Shown here: one piece after another, positions 1 through 12,060 of the stretch
Numbering within the stretch: the first letter of the stretch is position 1
Layout: each line of letters begins with the position of its first letter
From: Phlebotomus papatasi
Taxonomy: Eukaryota; Arthropoda; Insecta; Diptera; Psychodidae
Assembly: GCF_024763615.1 (NCBI RefSeq)
Contig: NC_077224.1
Coordinates: 56,306,712-56,370,711 of the forward strand
DNA: 64,000 nt
Direction of reading: 5' to 3'
Notes under the pieces: model-generated
The model's input: the letters and a program-made list of their open reading frames with translations, nothing else
Database searches by the model: none
Told to the model about the DNA's origin: nothing
Translations under genes and position numbers: made by a program

Positions 1-1637
1 TCCAATAAATTTGCATAAACAGAAAAAAGTAAGTTATTTCCGCGTGAAAGATACATAAATACTCAATCTCCTTATTTAATTGCAAATGAAACATTACAAA
101 TTACAATTGAACTGAATCTCACAAATGTACTCTCATGACCCAGACCCACATTTTCTCTCTTTCTCTCTCCCATCTTCTATATAAACTTTTTTTTTTAACA
201 GACAACTTCCTCAGGAGATTTCATCTCTTGAGCTGCATCTTTTCTCTACCTTGACCTTGACACTTTTTTTTTGGGAGAGGGACGTCTGTTCGGGAGAAAA
301 TCCATATTTCAGGGAAAGAAAAAACTTACAGAAAATCTTGACTCCTCTTGACCTTCAGGGGATTTTTCTCACAAAATACTTTAAGAAAGATTCACTTTGG
401 CCACGAAGAAAAAAAATCACTCAAAGAGATTAGACACTTTTCCTGAACACAGTTGACTAATGCAAAAGAAAAATTATTTAAAAATAAATAAATCCAACAT
501 CCATTAAAATTCCTTTCTTTTCTTGTCACACCAATCCACTAAACATCTTCCCCTTCAGATGATTCTTTGAAATTCCACAAGGAATCCGTGAAGAACTGAG
601 ACCTTTTTTTGGAGAGAGAAACTTTTGAAATGATTGGCTTCCAAGTTAAACCGTGTGCTTCTCTGTTTGCCTCCAAACACCAACTAAACCGACACTCTAT
701 ATCGCGTCAGAGGCACCAGCTCAAAAAATCCACCACCATCGTGGAGAGATTCTCTGTGGAGGAAAGTCAAGCAGAGGACAGGTTGAGAATCTCATGTGTT
801 ATGAAGAGAAAAAACCGGTAAATGCCCATCTGAGAAGATATTCTCCCGTAATCGAAAAGAAGACAACATCCAGAGGGTCAGAGGATTTGTTCTGGAGATC
901 CTCAAATAATATACCTCTAGCGCAAATTTCTCAGAGTTTCTGTAAACCTATTTTCGGAAATTAAGTAATTTTAGGCCACGCCCACTTTAGAAAGACTCAA
1001 CTAAATTGCAATATTTAAATTTTCAATACTAAATAACGTACTATTTTGGCCCTTTTTGGTAAAACTACACCTAAAAATTCAAATACAGATTAAGCACAAA
1101 GAGCTATTCACCTTATAAAATAAGCCACGCCCCTATGTTGCGTAGCAAATAAAAAGTGTAGCAGATACTTTCTCTCGAAGAGATTTACTGCTGGATTTCG
1201 ACCATGTCAAGGCGGGAAACATAGTTTGGTTTCAGCTAATGAAGAATAAAATAAAATAATAAAAACGATACCGCATTTCCCAACTTAATTTCCATACACT
1301 TAAGCTTCGTTCCAGTTCGAAAACCACATTTTTTCTTATATTGTTTGAATAAACGCTGAAACATAAACATATGGAAACACTAGGATATCGAAAAATTAGT
1401 ATTAACATATTGTTGTTTTCCCCTAAATAAGTAAGTGTAAGTGGTTATATTTTAAAAGCCAGCTAAATAGAAATTACTGTCTGAATTAAAATCCGAAATA
1501 AATTTTGATTAGCTAGTACTTCCTGTTCCTGGACATTGTAATTTTTTGTGGTTTTTTTTATGTAAAAAAACACCCACTTTTCCAAACAGCCTTTGGCTCG
1601 GAAGTGGTTTTTCTTCCTCTATTAATTGTGTCTGTCC
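1..1637. other. Left flank without a recognisable gene
   Basis: AT-rich sequence with pyrimidine runs near 150-200. Two overlapping open frames at 609-821 and 653-964 show no domain, signal peptide or membrane segment that I recognise, and no convincing splice partner. I see nothing else supportable here. Confidence 0.4.
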
Positions 1638-1876
1638 TAGGGGGAGATGGGGCTACTTTGAGCTGTGGGGCTACATAGTTATACGGTATTTCGCATATTT
1701 ATAATTTATAATTTTAACATGATGTAATTTGGATAGACAAAACAATTGTGGATCTAAATAAAATAATTGTAAGGACCAGCTAAGTCTTTACATTATTTTA
1801 TTTATTATTTATAAATAGGCGAAAAAATCGTATAACAATCTAGCCCCACAGCTCAAAGTAGCCCCACCTTCCCCTA
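1638..1876. repeat. Inverted-repeat MITE, TAGGGG-type termini
   Basis: A 239-bp element whose ends are about 36-bp near-perfect inverted repeats. The left end starts TAGGGGGAGATGGGGCTACT and the right end reads the same in reverse with about three mismatches. The outer TA could be the target duplication typical of Tc1/mariner/pogo insertions. It has no coding capacity. It is one of several elements here with the same TAGGG start. Confidence 0.75.
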
Positions 1877-2039
1877 TTTCTAAAGCAAACGGAATGGAAT
1901 CAACGCTAAGACGGCGATGGATATATGAAAATAGGGGTACAAAGACGGAATGAGATGAAAATAAATTGAATCGAATTGAATTGAAAAAAAAATACTAAAT
2001 CAAAAATTAAATCGATCTAATTTATAAGATCAAGCCTTC

Positions 2040-2275
2040 AACACACCTTTTAGATCAGGATAATTTGATGAAATCAAAATTCATATACCTTTTTTCTCAA
2101 ACATTTTCCAAATGTTTACCTTAGTCTTTCGCACTCAAAAATTGACTGAACTAAATTGAATTTTTGTGACGATGAAAAGAAGAAGAAGAATATGAAAGAC
2201 TGTAATAGAAAAATGCAAAACATCTGCGAAAGATAGGGATGTGAATTTGATTTTATCAAATCAAACATAAAAGAC
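2040..2275. repeat. Inverted-repeat element of the CACCTTTTGGATCAGG family
   Basis: Starts with a terminus close to CACCTTTTAGATCAGG, contains a purine-rich stretch (gaagaagaagaa) and ends in a partly matching inverted arm. It resembles the two tandem copies at 18146-18630, including an internal gggatgtgaat and an actaaattgaattt-like segment, and is more decayed. Confidence 0.55.
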
Positions 2276-3397
2276 TTTGAAAACACTACAAATCTCGAAA
2301 TAATCTTCTTTACTTTTAGATAGGTCTCATTAGAGGCGTGGTCTATTTTTTTATTAAGTAGGAATTCTCGGATCGCGTCCATGATAAAACTGATGGTGAT
2401 GGTCTTCTATAAAGGCGATATAATAATAAGAAAATACCAAAAATAATATTAAAATTTAAAACATAGGAATTCAAAAGAAGTCGCTAAATTTTAAAAACTC
2501 CTAAGAGGGGCGTGACCTAAAATGATATTTAGCTAAAACTTACTCCAGAAGGCAAATAACCACCTTGTAAAATGTTTGTTTTTTAATTACGGTATTGAGT
2601 ATAAAAAAATGTTTCATTTCCTCCCAGAATCTTCCAAACGACCATCTTACAGTTAAGCCAAAGTATGAGAGTGGGAAATGATGGAGAAATGTGAGAGAAG
2701 AGATGAGGAAGACTTTGAGAGAGTTTTTTTTTCATTGAGAAACAATGGGATTTGAGACAAGGCTATGACGTCAGGACGCCAAGGAGCTGACACGCTCCTT
2801 TTTTACCATCCCCTTCATGGCATTGAAGACAAGGTTAACACTTTTCCTCCTCCTTTATTTTCCACCCATTCCCTCCTTATCTCTCAACTTTGAGACGCAT
2901 CCGACGAGTGTCTTCTCTAGACACTTGGTTCTTAACGGTGTGCCCACGTGATCTGTTCAAACGATGCCATGCCGTTAATGATGGTTTTGTCACTCTGCAA
3001 GACGGTCATAACGGGATTATAATTCCGCTGTGTTCTCTCTCCTCCTCTACCCTGACCAAGACCACATCAACAAACAGTGGAGAAGCTCTTGAGAGAGACA
3101 CAAAGAAGACAAATCAATAAGCTATGCCAGAGTTTTAGAAAGTGATGGGATTTACCCAAAATTGCAAATGAGACATTGAATGTTTATTCTGACGTGCAGA
3201 ATTCAAAATAATATAACAATAGAATTTGGATGACTATAGGATTATTTGAATCAAATGAAATGCAAAAAAAACTTAGTTGAAGAGTTATCTTTGAATTGTT
3301 GACCAAATGTAGAGAATTTTTCAGAGACCGTATTGTTTACATTAATTTTTAGATTAAAATTTTAAACCTCCTAAAGAATTAATACTATAGCAAAGAG
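2276..3397. other. Unassigned spacer with a CRE-like octamer
   Basis: Contains TGACGTCA near 2766, a perfect cAMP-response-element-like octamer, next to a short inverted repeat (ggagctgacacgctcc). An open frame at 2890-3120 has no recognisable domain. This could be a promoter or first exon of an unseen gene, but the sequence alone does not show that. Confidence 0.3.
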
Positions 3398-3595
3398 TAG
3401 GGTAGTTTCACGCATACATGACTTTCGATAGTAAATATTTTATGAACGAAAAATATTTATTCAGCAATTGTCCTGTATATTTTAAGATAGTCGATACCCA
3501 AGAGAAACTACTGGAACATAATTGATTTGAACATGGTTCATATTCGTTTATCAAATAAGTCCTGAAAAAATAGCTGTGTAAAACTGCCCCACCCT
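3398..3595. repeat. Inverted-repeat MITE, TAGGG-type termini
   Basis: A roughly 200-bp element. The left end reads TAGGGTAGTTTCACG. The right end reads in reverse TAGGGTGGGGCAGTTTTACAC, giving imperfect terminal inverted repeats offset by a short insertion. No coding capacity. Confidence 0.55.
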
Positions 3596-3860
3596 ACGCT
3601 AATAGAAAAAATTGTAAGAAATATATTCAGTTTTTCTGCTCTAAAATTTGATTTTGAATTCACTGAAATAGTAAGCATTTTGCGGAAACATTTTCACTCA
3701 TCCACTACTTTGATGCTACTATAAGCCCCATTAGCTTAAAAAATTCTTATTTCACACAGAGGCATTTTTTCGTCAAAAATTTCCTTTTTTTTATTTTGAC
3801 GTTTCTTCCCAGAAAATAGAAGAATTTTTCTTTAAAAAGCATGTTTTTTAATTGCTCCTA

Positions 3861-4112
3861 CACTGAGAAAAAAAAGAGGCTACGATTAACTTTTTTTCGT
3901 CATAACTAACACTTTTAGAGTGTAAAAATATATCAACATTTTTTAATGTTAATTTTACACCCTTTAAGAGTAAAATCAACATGAAAGAAAGGTAATTTTG
4001 ACCCATAATACACCTAAAAAGGGTAATATTTACACCGTTTTCAGATCAATACTGCAGGGTAAAATTAACATTTCCGGAATGTTATTTTAACTTTTTCGGA
4101 TTTCTCTCAGTG
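3861..4112. repeat. MITE, CACTGAG family, copy 1
   Basis: A 252-bp element bounded by CACTGAG and CTCAGTG and flanked on both sides by TA, the expected target duplication. The interior repeats the words gtaaaattaac and tgttaattttacacc. Four further copies lie at 36935-37148, 37174-37425, 53605-53847 and (reversed) 55238-55472. Confidence 0.8.
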
Positions 4113-4130
4113 TAGTGTGTGAGGCCCTTT

Positions 4131-4271
4131 ATGGTCTCTACACATTGGGAGCAATTTTTGTCAAAAATTGCTTTTTTGAAGGAAATTCCCTGCATCGTTG
4201 TAGGGGAAACGTCAAATTTCTGTCAAAAATGCAATTTTTGACGAAAATTGCTCCCAATGTGTAGACGCCTT
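4131..4271. repeat. Foldback MITE, CTACACATTGGGAGC family, copy 1
   Basis: A roughly 140-bp inverted repeat with ends CTACACATTGGGAGCAATTT and its complement. The arms contain tcaaaaattgc and tttgacgtttcc words. Related copies lie at 7600-7885 (two, nested), 10793-10935, 25127-25272 and 25396-25525. Confidence 0.75.
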
Positions 4272-4754
4272 TAGATAGTTTATCTATTTAATTGAGGAAT
4301 AAAAAATATAGACCTTTTTTGATCTTGTAATTATGGAAATGAGAAAACATCATATGACTTGCGTTTTATTAGATACATAGGTAATTAATTTTTAGTAGAT
4401 ACATTAAATAAATTTCAATATTTTGACAAAACTGCCAAAATATGTTCCTTATCGAATAGGTGTTCGTTCAACCCTATTCATTATATCTTTTTACTATTTA
4501 TTTTAGACTATTTTTTATTGTTTTATTTGAACACTAGAAAAAACAACAGAAGTAATCCCTATATTTTTATCCCTTTCCATAATATCTTCATGAATCAGAG
4601 GATTTCTAAGAAGTGATGTCACGTTGTCTGTTAGTCTGTCCGTAAGGCCGTTACTAAAACTAAAAGCCAAACGGTTCGAGATAGCAACTGCGATCATTCG
4701 AGGGATTCCCTTATAAGTTTTCTCAAATATTATCAACATTGTAAAAAGATCACA

Positions 4755-5499
4755 TAGGGTAGAGTCATCCCTTTTGGCCACCTAAAGTAAAATCACATTG
4801 TAAGGCAATTATGAGTTTATTTAGAACAGAAAAATGGGTCTTATTTCGTGACCTCTAATCTAACGAATCAGAAAACCATATTTGATTTCGTATCGACTTG
4901 ATTAATTCTAAGTTGTTGAAAGAAATTCTCGACAAGGTAAACAATCACTAAAAAAACATGGAATTCTTAAGAAACTTGTTAATGTTGAGAGAAATTGTTT
5001 TGCATTATTTCATGTTTTTGATGAAAATATATGATGTTATTCAATGAAAGTCCATTTCTTAATTAACTAAATTTTATTGTGATATCATCCTTAATAAGAT
5101 TTTCTAGCAAATTAAATCAAAATCGGATATGGCTAAAAGAGCTTACTTTTTTCGGCTGCGTATGTACTTTTGGCCATTCATTTTCCCATACATTTTACAC
5201 GTGGCGCACCTCGCGAATTTCAGTAAAAACAATCGTGACTTTTGACTGATTTTTACATCAAATAGAAAATGTGCAAAAAATCGTTTAAAATACTCTAATA
5301 ATCACATAAAATTGGTATTAAATAAGAATAGGACTTGTGCTGTGTATTTGTGAAAGTTTTCGAGAGCTATTTTTTCTGTTATTTTATTAAAATTAAATTA
5401 AGGTATCTTTGTACAAAATTTCATTTTATTTAAATAAAGATTATAAAAAATACAAGCATATGAAACCTTAAAGTGGCATAAAGTACTTACTCCACCCTA
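4755..5499. repeat. 745-bp inverted-repeat element, TAGGGT termini
   Basis: The left end is TAGGGTAGAGTCATCCCTTT followed by ggccacc. The right end reads in reverse TAGGGTGGAGTAAGTACTTT followed by atgccac. The same family occurs at 49291-49796. The interior has no recognisable coding sequence. Confidence 0.55.
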
Positions 5500-5528
5500 A
5501 TTTTTGTTATATCTAGAAAAAGCGTCTA

Positions 5529-7353
5529 GGGGGAGGCTTTGATGTTTCGCATATACGCTACCATCAAACACTTCGTATTTCTTCCGTATTCCTTTATGAA
5601 TCTCACATATGGCTATATATTTTAATAGCTACTCTTAAATCCCACCTCTCCTGAAAAAATTGGGTGTGTAATCCTTTTTTCCTAGTTTCAGGAAGCAAAA
5701 ATTAAAAACAGGTGCAAAACTGTAATTTTAATGTGTAATATTTTGTACAATATTGCACGATTGATATCACTTTTTTGGAAAACTACTATCACAGGATGTA
5801 GAGGGGTTATTAGGGTTTAAATTTGTATAAAAACCTCTTGGAATGAAGAAGGCCGTTTTTGTGGGTGGAAAAAAATTCGCAAACTTGACCCATATTCATC
5901 GATCGGATATTAAGAATTATTATGTATCGCATAGTGAATCTGGCAACACTATAATTTTAGTGTTCTAACATAACCTCACTTGTGTGTTATGATTTTGATG
6001 AAAAAATAAATTGAGTGATATACTAAAAATCTTGTGATTCAATAAAAAAGGTAAGGAAATTGTGTTTAGTTTTGTGATAAAGATGCCACATTTAATTTGT
6101 TTTACAAAAGATGGAGAAACACACTGCGAAAAATAAAAAACTCAGCAGCATTGATGAAACAGTCATGCGCAGGAAGCTCTTCAGGAGGTTGTCCAAAAAA
6201 GGCTTAGCCTTAATAAAGCTGCCGTGATATTCAAAATCCGGAGAAGCACACTGTTCTCGAGACTTAAAAATGTGAGAAAAGAACTAGCTGATTCGCAGGA
6301 AGTGCCCTTGATGATGGGGTTGCAAAATAAGGAAATGGTTAACAAATATGCGGGAAGGCAATTTTTCACTATGCAACAAGAAGAAAACCTTGTTAATTAT
6401 TTGTTGGCTTCCTCTAAGGTCAATTTTGGCCTCACCCTACAGCAAACCCGAGAACTGGCCTTCAGTTATGCCATCAGCATTGGCCAAAATGTTTCAGAAA
6501 GCTGGAAAACCAACAAGAGCGCTGGAAAAGCATGGGCCACTGGTTTTTTAAAGAGGCACAGGTGATATCCTAGACAGACTTAAACGGTTTGTTCATTTTT
6601 AATACTCACTTTAATTTTTCTAGTGAACTCTCGCTTCGAAAACCCGAAGCCACCTCTACGGCGAGAAACTGTGGTTTTACGCGAGAAAATGTTCAAATAT
6701 TTTTGAAAAATCTGCAAGAAATAATGGAGAGATATCATTTTGATTCTTCAAGGATCTTCAATCTCGATGAGACGGGACTGAGTACAGTCCTCCAGCCACC
6801 AAAAGTGGCATGAGAATGTTCATCGATGTTTTTCCCGGACGTCAAGATACAACATAACCTTCAAATTTCCACATACATTTTGGGGTTGCCAAAGTGACAC
6901 TTTCATGGAATTTGAAGATCAAAGAAAGAAAATGGTTTCCTAAGTGTATAAAATTATGCCTTTTACAAATCTTCATAAAAGTGATATTAAAAGATATTAT
7001 TCCTCACATAAACTATTTAATCAGATAGACTAGAGTTCCGTCTAAACAATGATGTGTAACTTTTAGTGTCGGGTGCAAAATTTACGGTGAAAATGGGACG
7101 TTTTTGAGTGATGTAAATTTGTATGCGAAAATAGAAACTTGATTCAACTATCGGACAAATCGCCATTAAATTTTCATTTTCTTCTAGAGAAAAATGTGAG
7201 GATTTCCCAGGATTTTGTGAGATAGGATTTTGAACCTAGTAAGTAAGAGATTTTTTTGGCATAATTGGTGAATTGATACGGTTCGTGTGGTAGTCAGAAA
7301 AAATTACTTAAGTTGGACATCATTTTTATATGCGAAACATCAAAGCCTCCCCC
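5529..7353 (+). mobile_element. Pogo/Tigger-type DNA transposon remnant
   Basis: A 1825-bp element with 27-bp perfect terminal inverted repeats that begin GGGGGAGGCTTTGATGTTTC, flanked on both sides by TA (5527-5528 and 7354-7355), the target duplication of the pogo group. Inside it, 6111-6813 carries the broken N-terminal part of a transposase. The region after the first catalytic aspartate motif is missing, so this copy cannot be autonomous. Confidence 0.85.
6111..6813 (+). pseudogene. Pogo/Tigger-like transposase N-terminal part, broken
   Basis: Reads as a psq-type helix-turn-helix (about 6165-6275, KRLSLNKAAVIFKIRRSTLF), then a CENP-B-like DNA-binding region (6350-6560, ending WATGFLKRH), then the start of the DDE domain with the NLDETGLSTV motif near 6760-6790. 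A short intron fits at 6562-6623: GT/AG splicing joins FLKRH to SELSLRKPEATS, as in insect tigger proteins. The putative start at 6111 is in another frame from the helix-turn-helix, and a stop follows PPKVA at about 6811. The rest of the DDE domain is absent. The family assignment comes from recalled signatures of jerky/tigger transposases. Confidence 0.8.
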
Positions 7354-7599
7354 TAGTGATTGTTTTTAATTATTTCTTTAGATTTTCAAGATGTGTAGAT
7401 GTATACGACAATGATCTGAAATCACCGATAAAACGATTTTTTCAAGGTCAAAAATTAAAAAGACTCTAGAAAGTTTATTTCTCAATAGATTGTTCCAAGT
7501 TTGGGTCCGTTGGAAAGGTCTTGCATTCTGTTAGAAATCGAAACTGGTTTTGATTGATTATGAACATATAACAACATTTTCCAGAGCTTTATAGCATCT

Positions 7600-7885
7600 A
7601 AAGGCCTCTACACATTGGGAGCAATTTTCATCAAAAAATGCTTTTTTGATGGAAATTGTATGTAATGGTATCTACACACTAGAAGCAATTTTCGTCAAAA
7701 ATTGCCTTTTTAAAAAAATTTTGACGTTTCTGCCTACAAGAATAGGGGAAATTTTCGTTAAAAAGGCATTTTTTAAAGAAATTTCCACTAGTGTGTAGAG
7801 GCTATAAGAAGTTGATGGACACGTCAAAATTCTGTCAAAAATGCAGTTTTTGAGGAAAATTTCTCCAAATGCGTGTAGATGCCTT
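7600..7885. repeat. Two nested CTACACATTGGGAGC-family MITEs
   Basis: An outer copy (7600-7885) is interrupted at about 7665-7808 by a second, shorter member with ends TCTACACACTAGAAGC and its complement. The outer arms (aggcctctacacattggg and its reverse) lie on either side of the inner copy. This gives the order of insertion. Confidence 0.65.
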
Positions 7886-8980
7886 AAGTGACGAGCTCGA
7901 GTATACTTCTCAAAATTGGCACCTTTTGCCACCGCCTTTTTTATTATTTAAAATTGTCTTTACTTTTTCCTACAATTTCTTTTAGTTTTTTTAGGATTCC
8001 ATCTGGAAGATGATTGTCCTGAAGTTTCTTTAAATGTTTTCAATACTTACCCTTCAAGAACAAGGTTTTTCCTCTCATAGACTGAATCCTAAAGAGTAAG
8101 AAATTAAATTTGTAGACAATGCCGCAAAAGTAAACAATTTTCCCATCTCTCTTCCATCAGATGGAAGAGTTTGTGCTTCAAAATAAAAATTTCAAGTTGA
8201 TTTGAGATGAATACAGCGATCTCGACATTTAAATAAATATTTACATTTGTGGAACTATAAGTTCGAACTTCAGACAGTCTCTCCATGAGCATTGAAATGC
8301 ATAATCACTCAGTAAAATCCGTATTGAAATTAGTGGTGAAAACTCACAATTTCATACATCTATTCCTATTCTTGTGAACACTAACAGTTGAAAGTGAAAG
8401 ATATTTACACAAAAAAAATCATGATCATAGGTGAGAATTAAAGAGAGTGAAATTGAAAAAAAAAAGACTTTAATAAGATTTCTATGTGCTGTGGTTAGAC
8501 TTTTATTTTATTTCTGGATTTCCTCCTCTGTGCACAAGTGGGATCTTTAAATTTAGGAAGAGATAAATACTTTTATACTAATCCATCACCACCTGGAAAA
8601 TGGGGGACAAGAAGAATGTGATACAAGATTGTTATTTCTTGCAGTCTTTAGTATTCATCACACGAAAATATCACTATAAATAGTTGACAGAATAACAAAC
8701 TGTGTCTTTGGCATAATAGCTTCAGAGTCCAGCACGTGAAAAGTGACAATGAAAACAGGTACAGATCACACAAAAAATCACATCATATTGGCTTTAGACT
8801 TTTTTTTGAGATTATTTCACAAGAATCCACTCTTGGAGAGTTTTTTTTGTGTGCTGATATTGGGCGTTTTTTGGGATGTTTTCGTGAAATTTCTCAAGTA
8901 TCCCACTACTTGAGATGTTAACGCATTTTCTTACACAATTTATTATTTAAAAAAAAAGTTATTTTATTTGATGAAAATAA
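7886..8980. other. Unassigned AT-rich spacer
   Basis: No gene, repeat pair or RNA that I can support. Short open frames at 8104-8292 (-) and 8736-8921 (+) look random. Confidence 0.35.
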
Positions 8981-11900
8981 TAGGGGAGACTGGGGCAAAA
9001 AGTGACAAATCGAAAATTTTTAAATTCAATATCTTCCAAGATAAATAAGATAGCGGCTTAAATTTATTTCCATAGATAGCCTCCATAGATCTTCTTCAAT
9101 GTCGTAAGTTTTTTAGAATTTGAACAAGAAATTTAGAAAATAAAAAAAATGAAATTTTTAGCCCTATTTTTGAAATATATTCCGTGCAGAAGATATCAAT
9201 TATTAGCTACTTATTTTAAATTTGATGCACTGGTGAATATTCTTCAAAGATTCTTTTCCCCAGAAATACTTTTATTAAAAACGACCACTTGGGGTAAAAA
9301 GTAACAAAGGCTATGGAGCAAAAAGTACCAAAAACCGAAACAATTTCTGATATTCCACGGTGAAAAGAAATGTCAATGCTATGTGTCGCCGCTTGTTGTT
9401 TACATTGGTCAAACGATTTGCAGTATTTTGTGTGTTTTTTTTTCTAAAATAGCTCGAAAAGCATTTTTATCGTTCAGATAGAGAAAATTGTGTTTACAAA
9501 GGTGTAGAGGAATAAATTTCCTATGAAAATGTGTCCTCTAGGTGTTTTTTTTTTAATTTACGAAAGCCAGTAATAAAGCGAATCAAAATATGATAATACC
9601 CCAAGTCTGGTACTATTTGCCCCAGCATTTTTGAGAATGGTCACAAAATTACCTTTTAGAAATTGGCTCGATAAATATATTTCCCTACAAAATAGAGGAA
9701 AATTACTTTCACAGAGTTGTAAAGCGATAAATTTCCTATAAAACTACGTTAATTAGAAATTTTTGGGGCGTTCGAGTAGGGGAAGGTTTTGCAGGTTCAT
9801 ACTAAAAAAGGAGTCCAAGATTTAAGATTTTTTACTGAATGCCACACACTCCAAATCAATTCAATTCAATTCAATTCAATTTATATATTTCTCCTCAATT
9901 AATGCTTGGTTGTGTCTGCCGCCGACTTACCACGACCGATCTCATCAGGTAAACGGCAGAAACCCTGAATCATAGATCGTATATGCCAGGATTTATGCAG
10001 TTTTACAATTTCAATCAGCTAGTCAAGAGCGCTGTCGTTGCGTAGGGAAAAGGGCAACAGGAGCAAGCATATTGAGGGATTAGTGCCAGCTTGGCCAAAA
10101 AAAAAGGCACGTGTTGCTGACACTTGGATAAATTCTAAATTATATCACTATATCAAAAAAATCTCTTACTTATTAGGTTCAGAATTCTGCCTCACAAAAT
10201 TCCTGGAAGTCCTTGGATTTTCCTCTACAGGAAAATGAAAATATAGCGGAATTTTTTACGAATGTGCCCTGGTTAACTCAGCTTCGTACCCCTTTTTCCC
10301 ACCTCTGTAGGCCTCATTTTCCCCAAAAACATTACACCGGATACAAAAAATTCGGGCATCGCTACTTAGATGGAACTTTCATCTACTTGTTTTCACCATT
10401 TGTAGGAGGTATCACGCATTAAAAATCAATTTTAAGCTATTTTTCTAACACTTGTTTTTTGACACTCGAAAAACCATTTTTCCCTGCATTCTGACAGTTA
10501 AGAGCTTGGTTAGGTATGATTCTCTCATAATCACACCTAATGTAATCCTCGGATTTTCTCTAACACCTCCAATGGGTCTTACAGAACATATTTCGGACGT
10601 AAATGATTTCAAAAATGACCAGCCACCAAGTTAAAGTGAAATGTGGGAAGTTCCACTTTAAAATACATCGAAGTGGCAATTAAAGAATCACATCTACCAT
10701 AAGTAGTCTAATTTCATCACTACATAAATCAGAAAGTAGTAATCACACATATTGTAATCCTTGTTTTTTCTCTAACGTCTCGAATCTGTCTTAAGGCGTC
10801 TACACATTGGGAGCAGTTTTCGTCAAAAATTGCGTTTTTGACAGAAATTTGACGTTTCCCCCTACAACGCTGCAGGGAATTTCCTTCAAAAAAGCAATTT
10901 TTGACAAAAATTGCTCCCAATGTGTAGAGGCCATTACAGAACATTTTTTTTTTCACATCAGTGATTCTTAGAATTACCAGTGATTAATTTAAAGTAAAAT
11001 GTGAAAAATTCCGCTTGAAGACAAAGCAAATTGGATGAAAAATTCTCAAAACGCACCGCATGGGCAACGAAATAATCACACCTTACATAAGCAGATTCAG
11101 GCTTAATCTTTAATTTGACAGAAGTGAAATAAAAACATGTGTTGAAGTCTCATTTTGATGAGGAAGTGCGTGTTTTCCTTCGAGATTTTAGTGAAAATTA
11201 TTTAATATCCCAATTTTCTTGTAAATTTATTCAGTGGAATCTCTGATGAGTCAAATATCCCGAACGGCATGCACAGTCTGACCCAAAACAGTGAGGAATT
11301 CTCAAATTCAGTGGTCAGTAATTTTGATACATGTTTTTACGAAGCTGCAAAATTTAATTTTCCTGAGCTGCAAGGGTGGTAATTTTTATGAATTTTCCTC
11401 CACCCACAAAAACGACCCCCTTCAAGCAAAAGATTTTCACGGTAAATATTAACCATAATTAACCCTCTATAACTTGTAATAGTTGCTTTTTCGAAAAGAC
11501 ACTTGCAGTGTGCAAAAATGCATAAAATATTACACATCAGAATTACGATTTTAGGCCCATTTTTTATTTTTGCCTTTTGGATCCAGGAAAAAAGGCCTAG
11601 GCTTCCAACCCAAGAAGCAAAATAGCTGCCTTATAGAACCAAGTATTAAACAAATCTTTTAGTGCACTTTTAAAAGACTTAAAGTGAGAATTTTCTGTAG
11701 AAATTCCTATAGGAGCTCTTAAGATCTTTAAGAGTGCGCCACTTTACTTATAATAATCTCAATGATGGGACCAAGAGCGTTATAAGCAAATAAAAAGATT
11801 TTTGGTTCTATAGTGCCTTACTTAAGGAATTCTATAACACTATATTAAGAAAAAATTGTTTCTTGGGCAAGTTTGTCAGGAAATGTGAGATGTAGGACTA

Positions 11901-12060
11901 TCTTTTAGATTATATCTCCATGGATGAAATTCATTTAGTAACTTGGAAAAAAAATCAACTTTTACGAAGCTACAACATTACGAAGCTGCAAAACCATCCC
12001 TTAGTTTGTAAAAAAAAAATAAAATATCCGTTTTGTTACTTTTTGCCCCAGTCTCCCCTA
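8981..12060. mobile_element. 3.1-kb inverted-repeat element with nested insertions
   Basis: The left end TAGGGGAGACTGGGGCAAAA and the right end, read in reverse, match perfectly for 23 bp or more. Internal copies of the same words occur at 9290-9340 and 9600-9640 (gtaaaaagtaac, tttgccccag), so several related elements may be stacked. A CTACACATTGGGAGC-family MITE sits inside at 10793-10935. No transposase frame is visible. The ends might instead belong to two different copies of one MITE family. Confidence 0.5.
10793..10935. repeat. Foldback MITE, CTACACATTGGGAGC family
   Basis: A nearly perfect palindrome of about 140 bp: ggcgtctacacattgggagc at the left and gctcccaatgtgtagaggcc at the right, with tttgacgtttccccctacaa in the middle. 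Confidence 0.75.

Noticed and set aside
3861..4271. CRISPR-like regular repeats
   Set aside because: Repeated words are palindromic MITE arms with irregular spacing in an animal genome; no spacers or cas genes.
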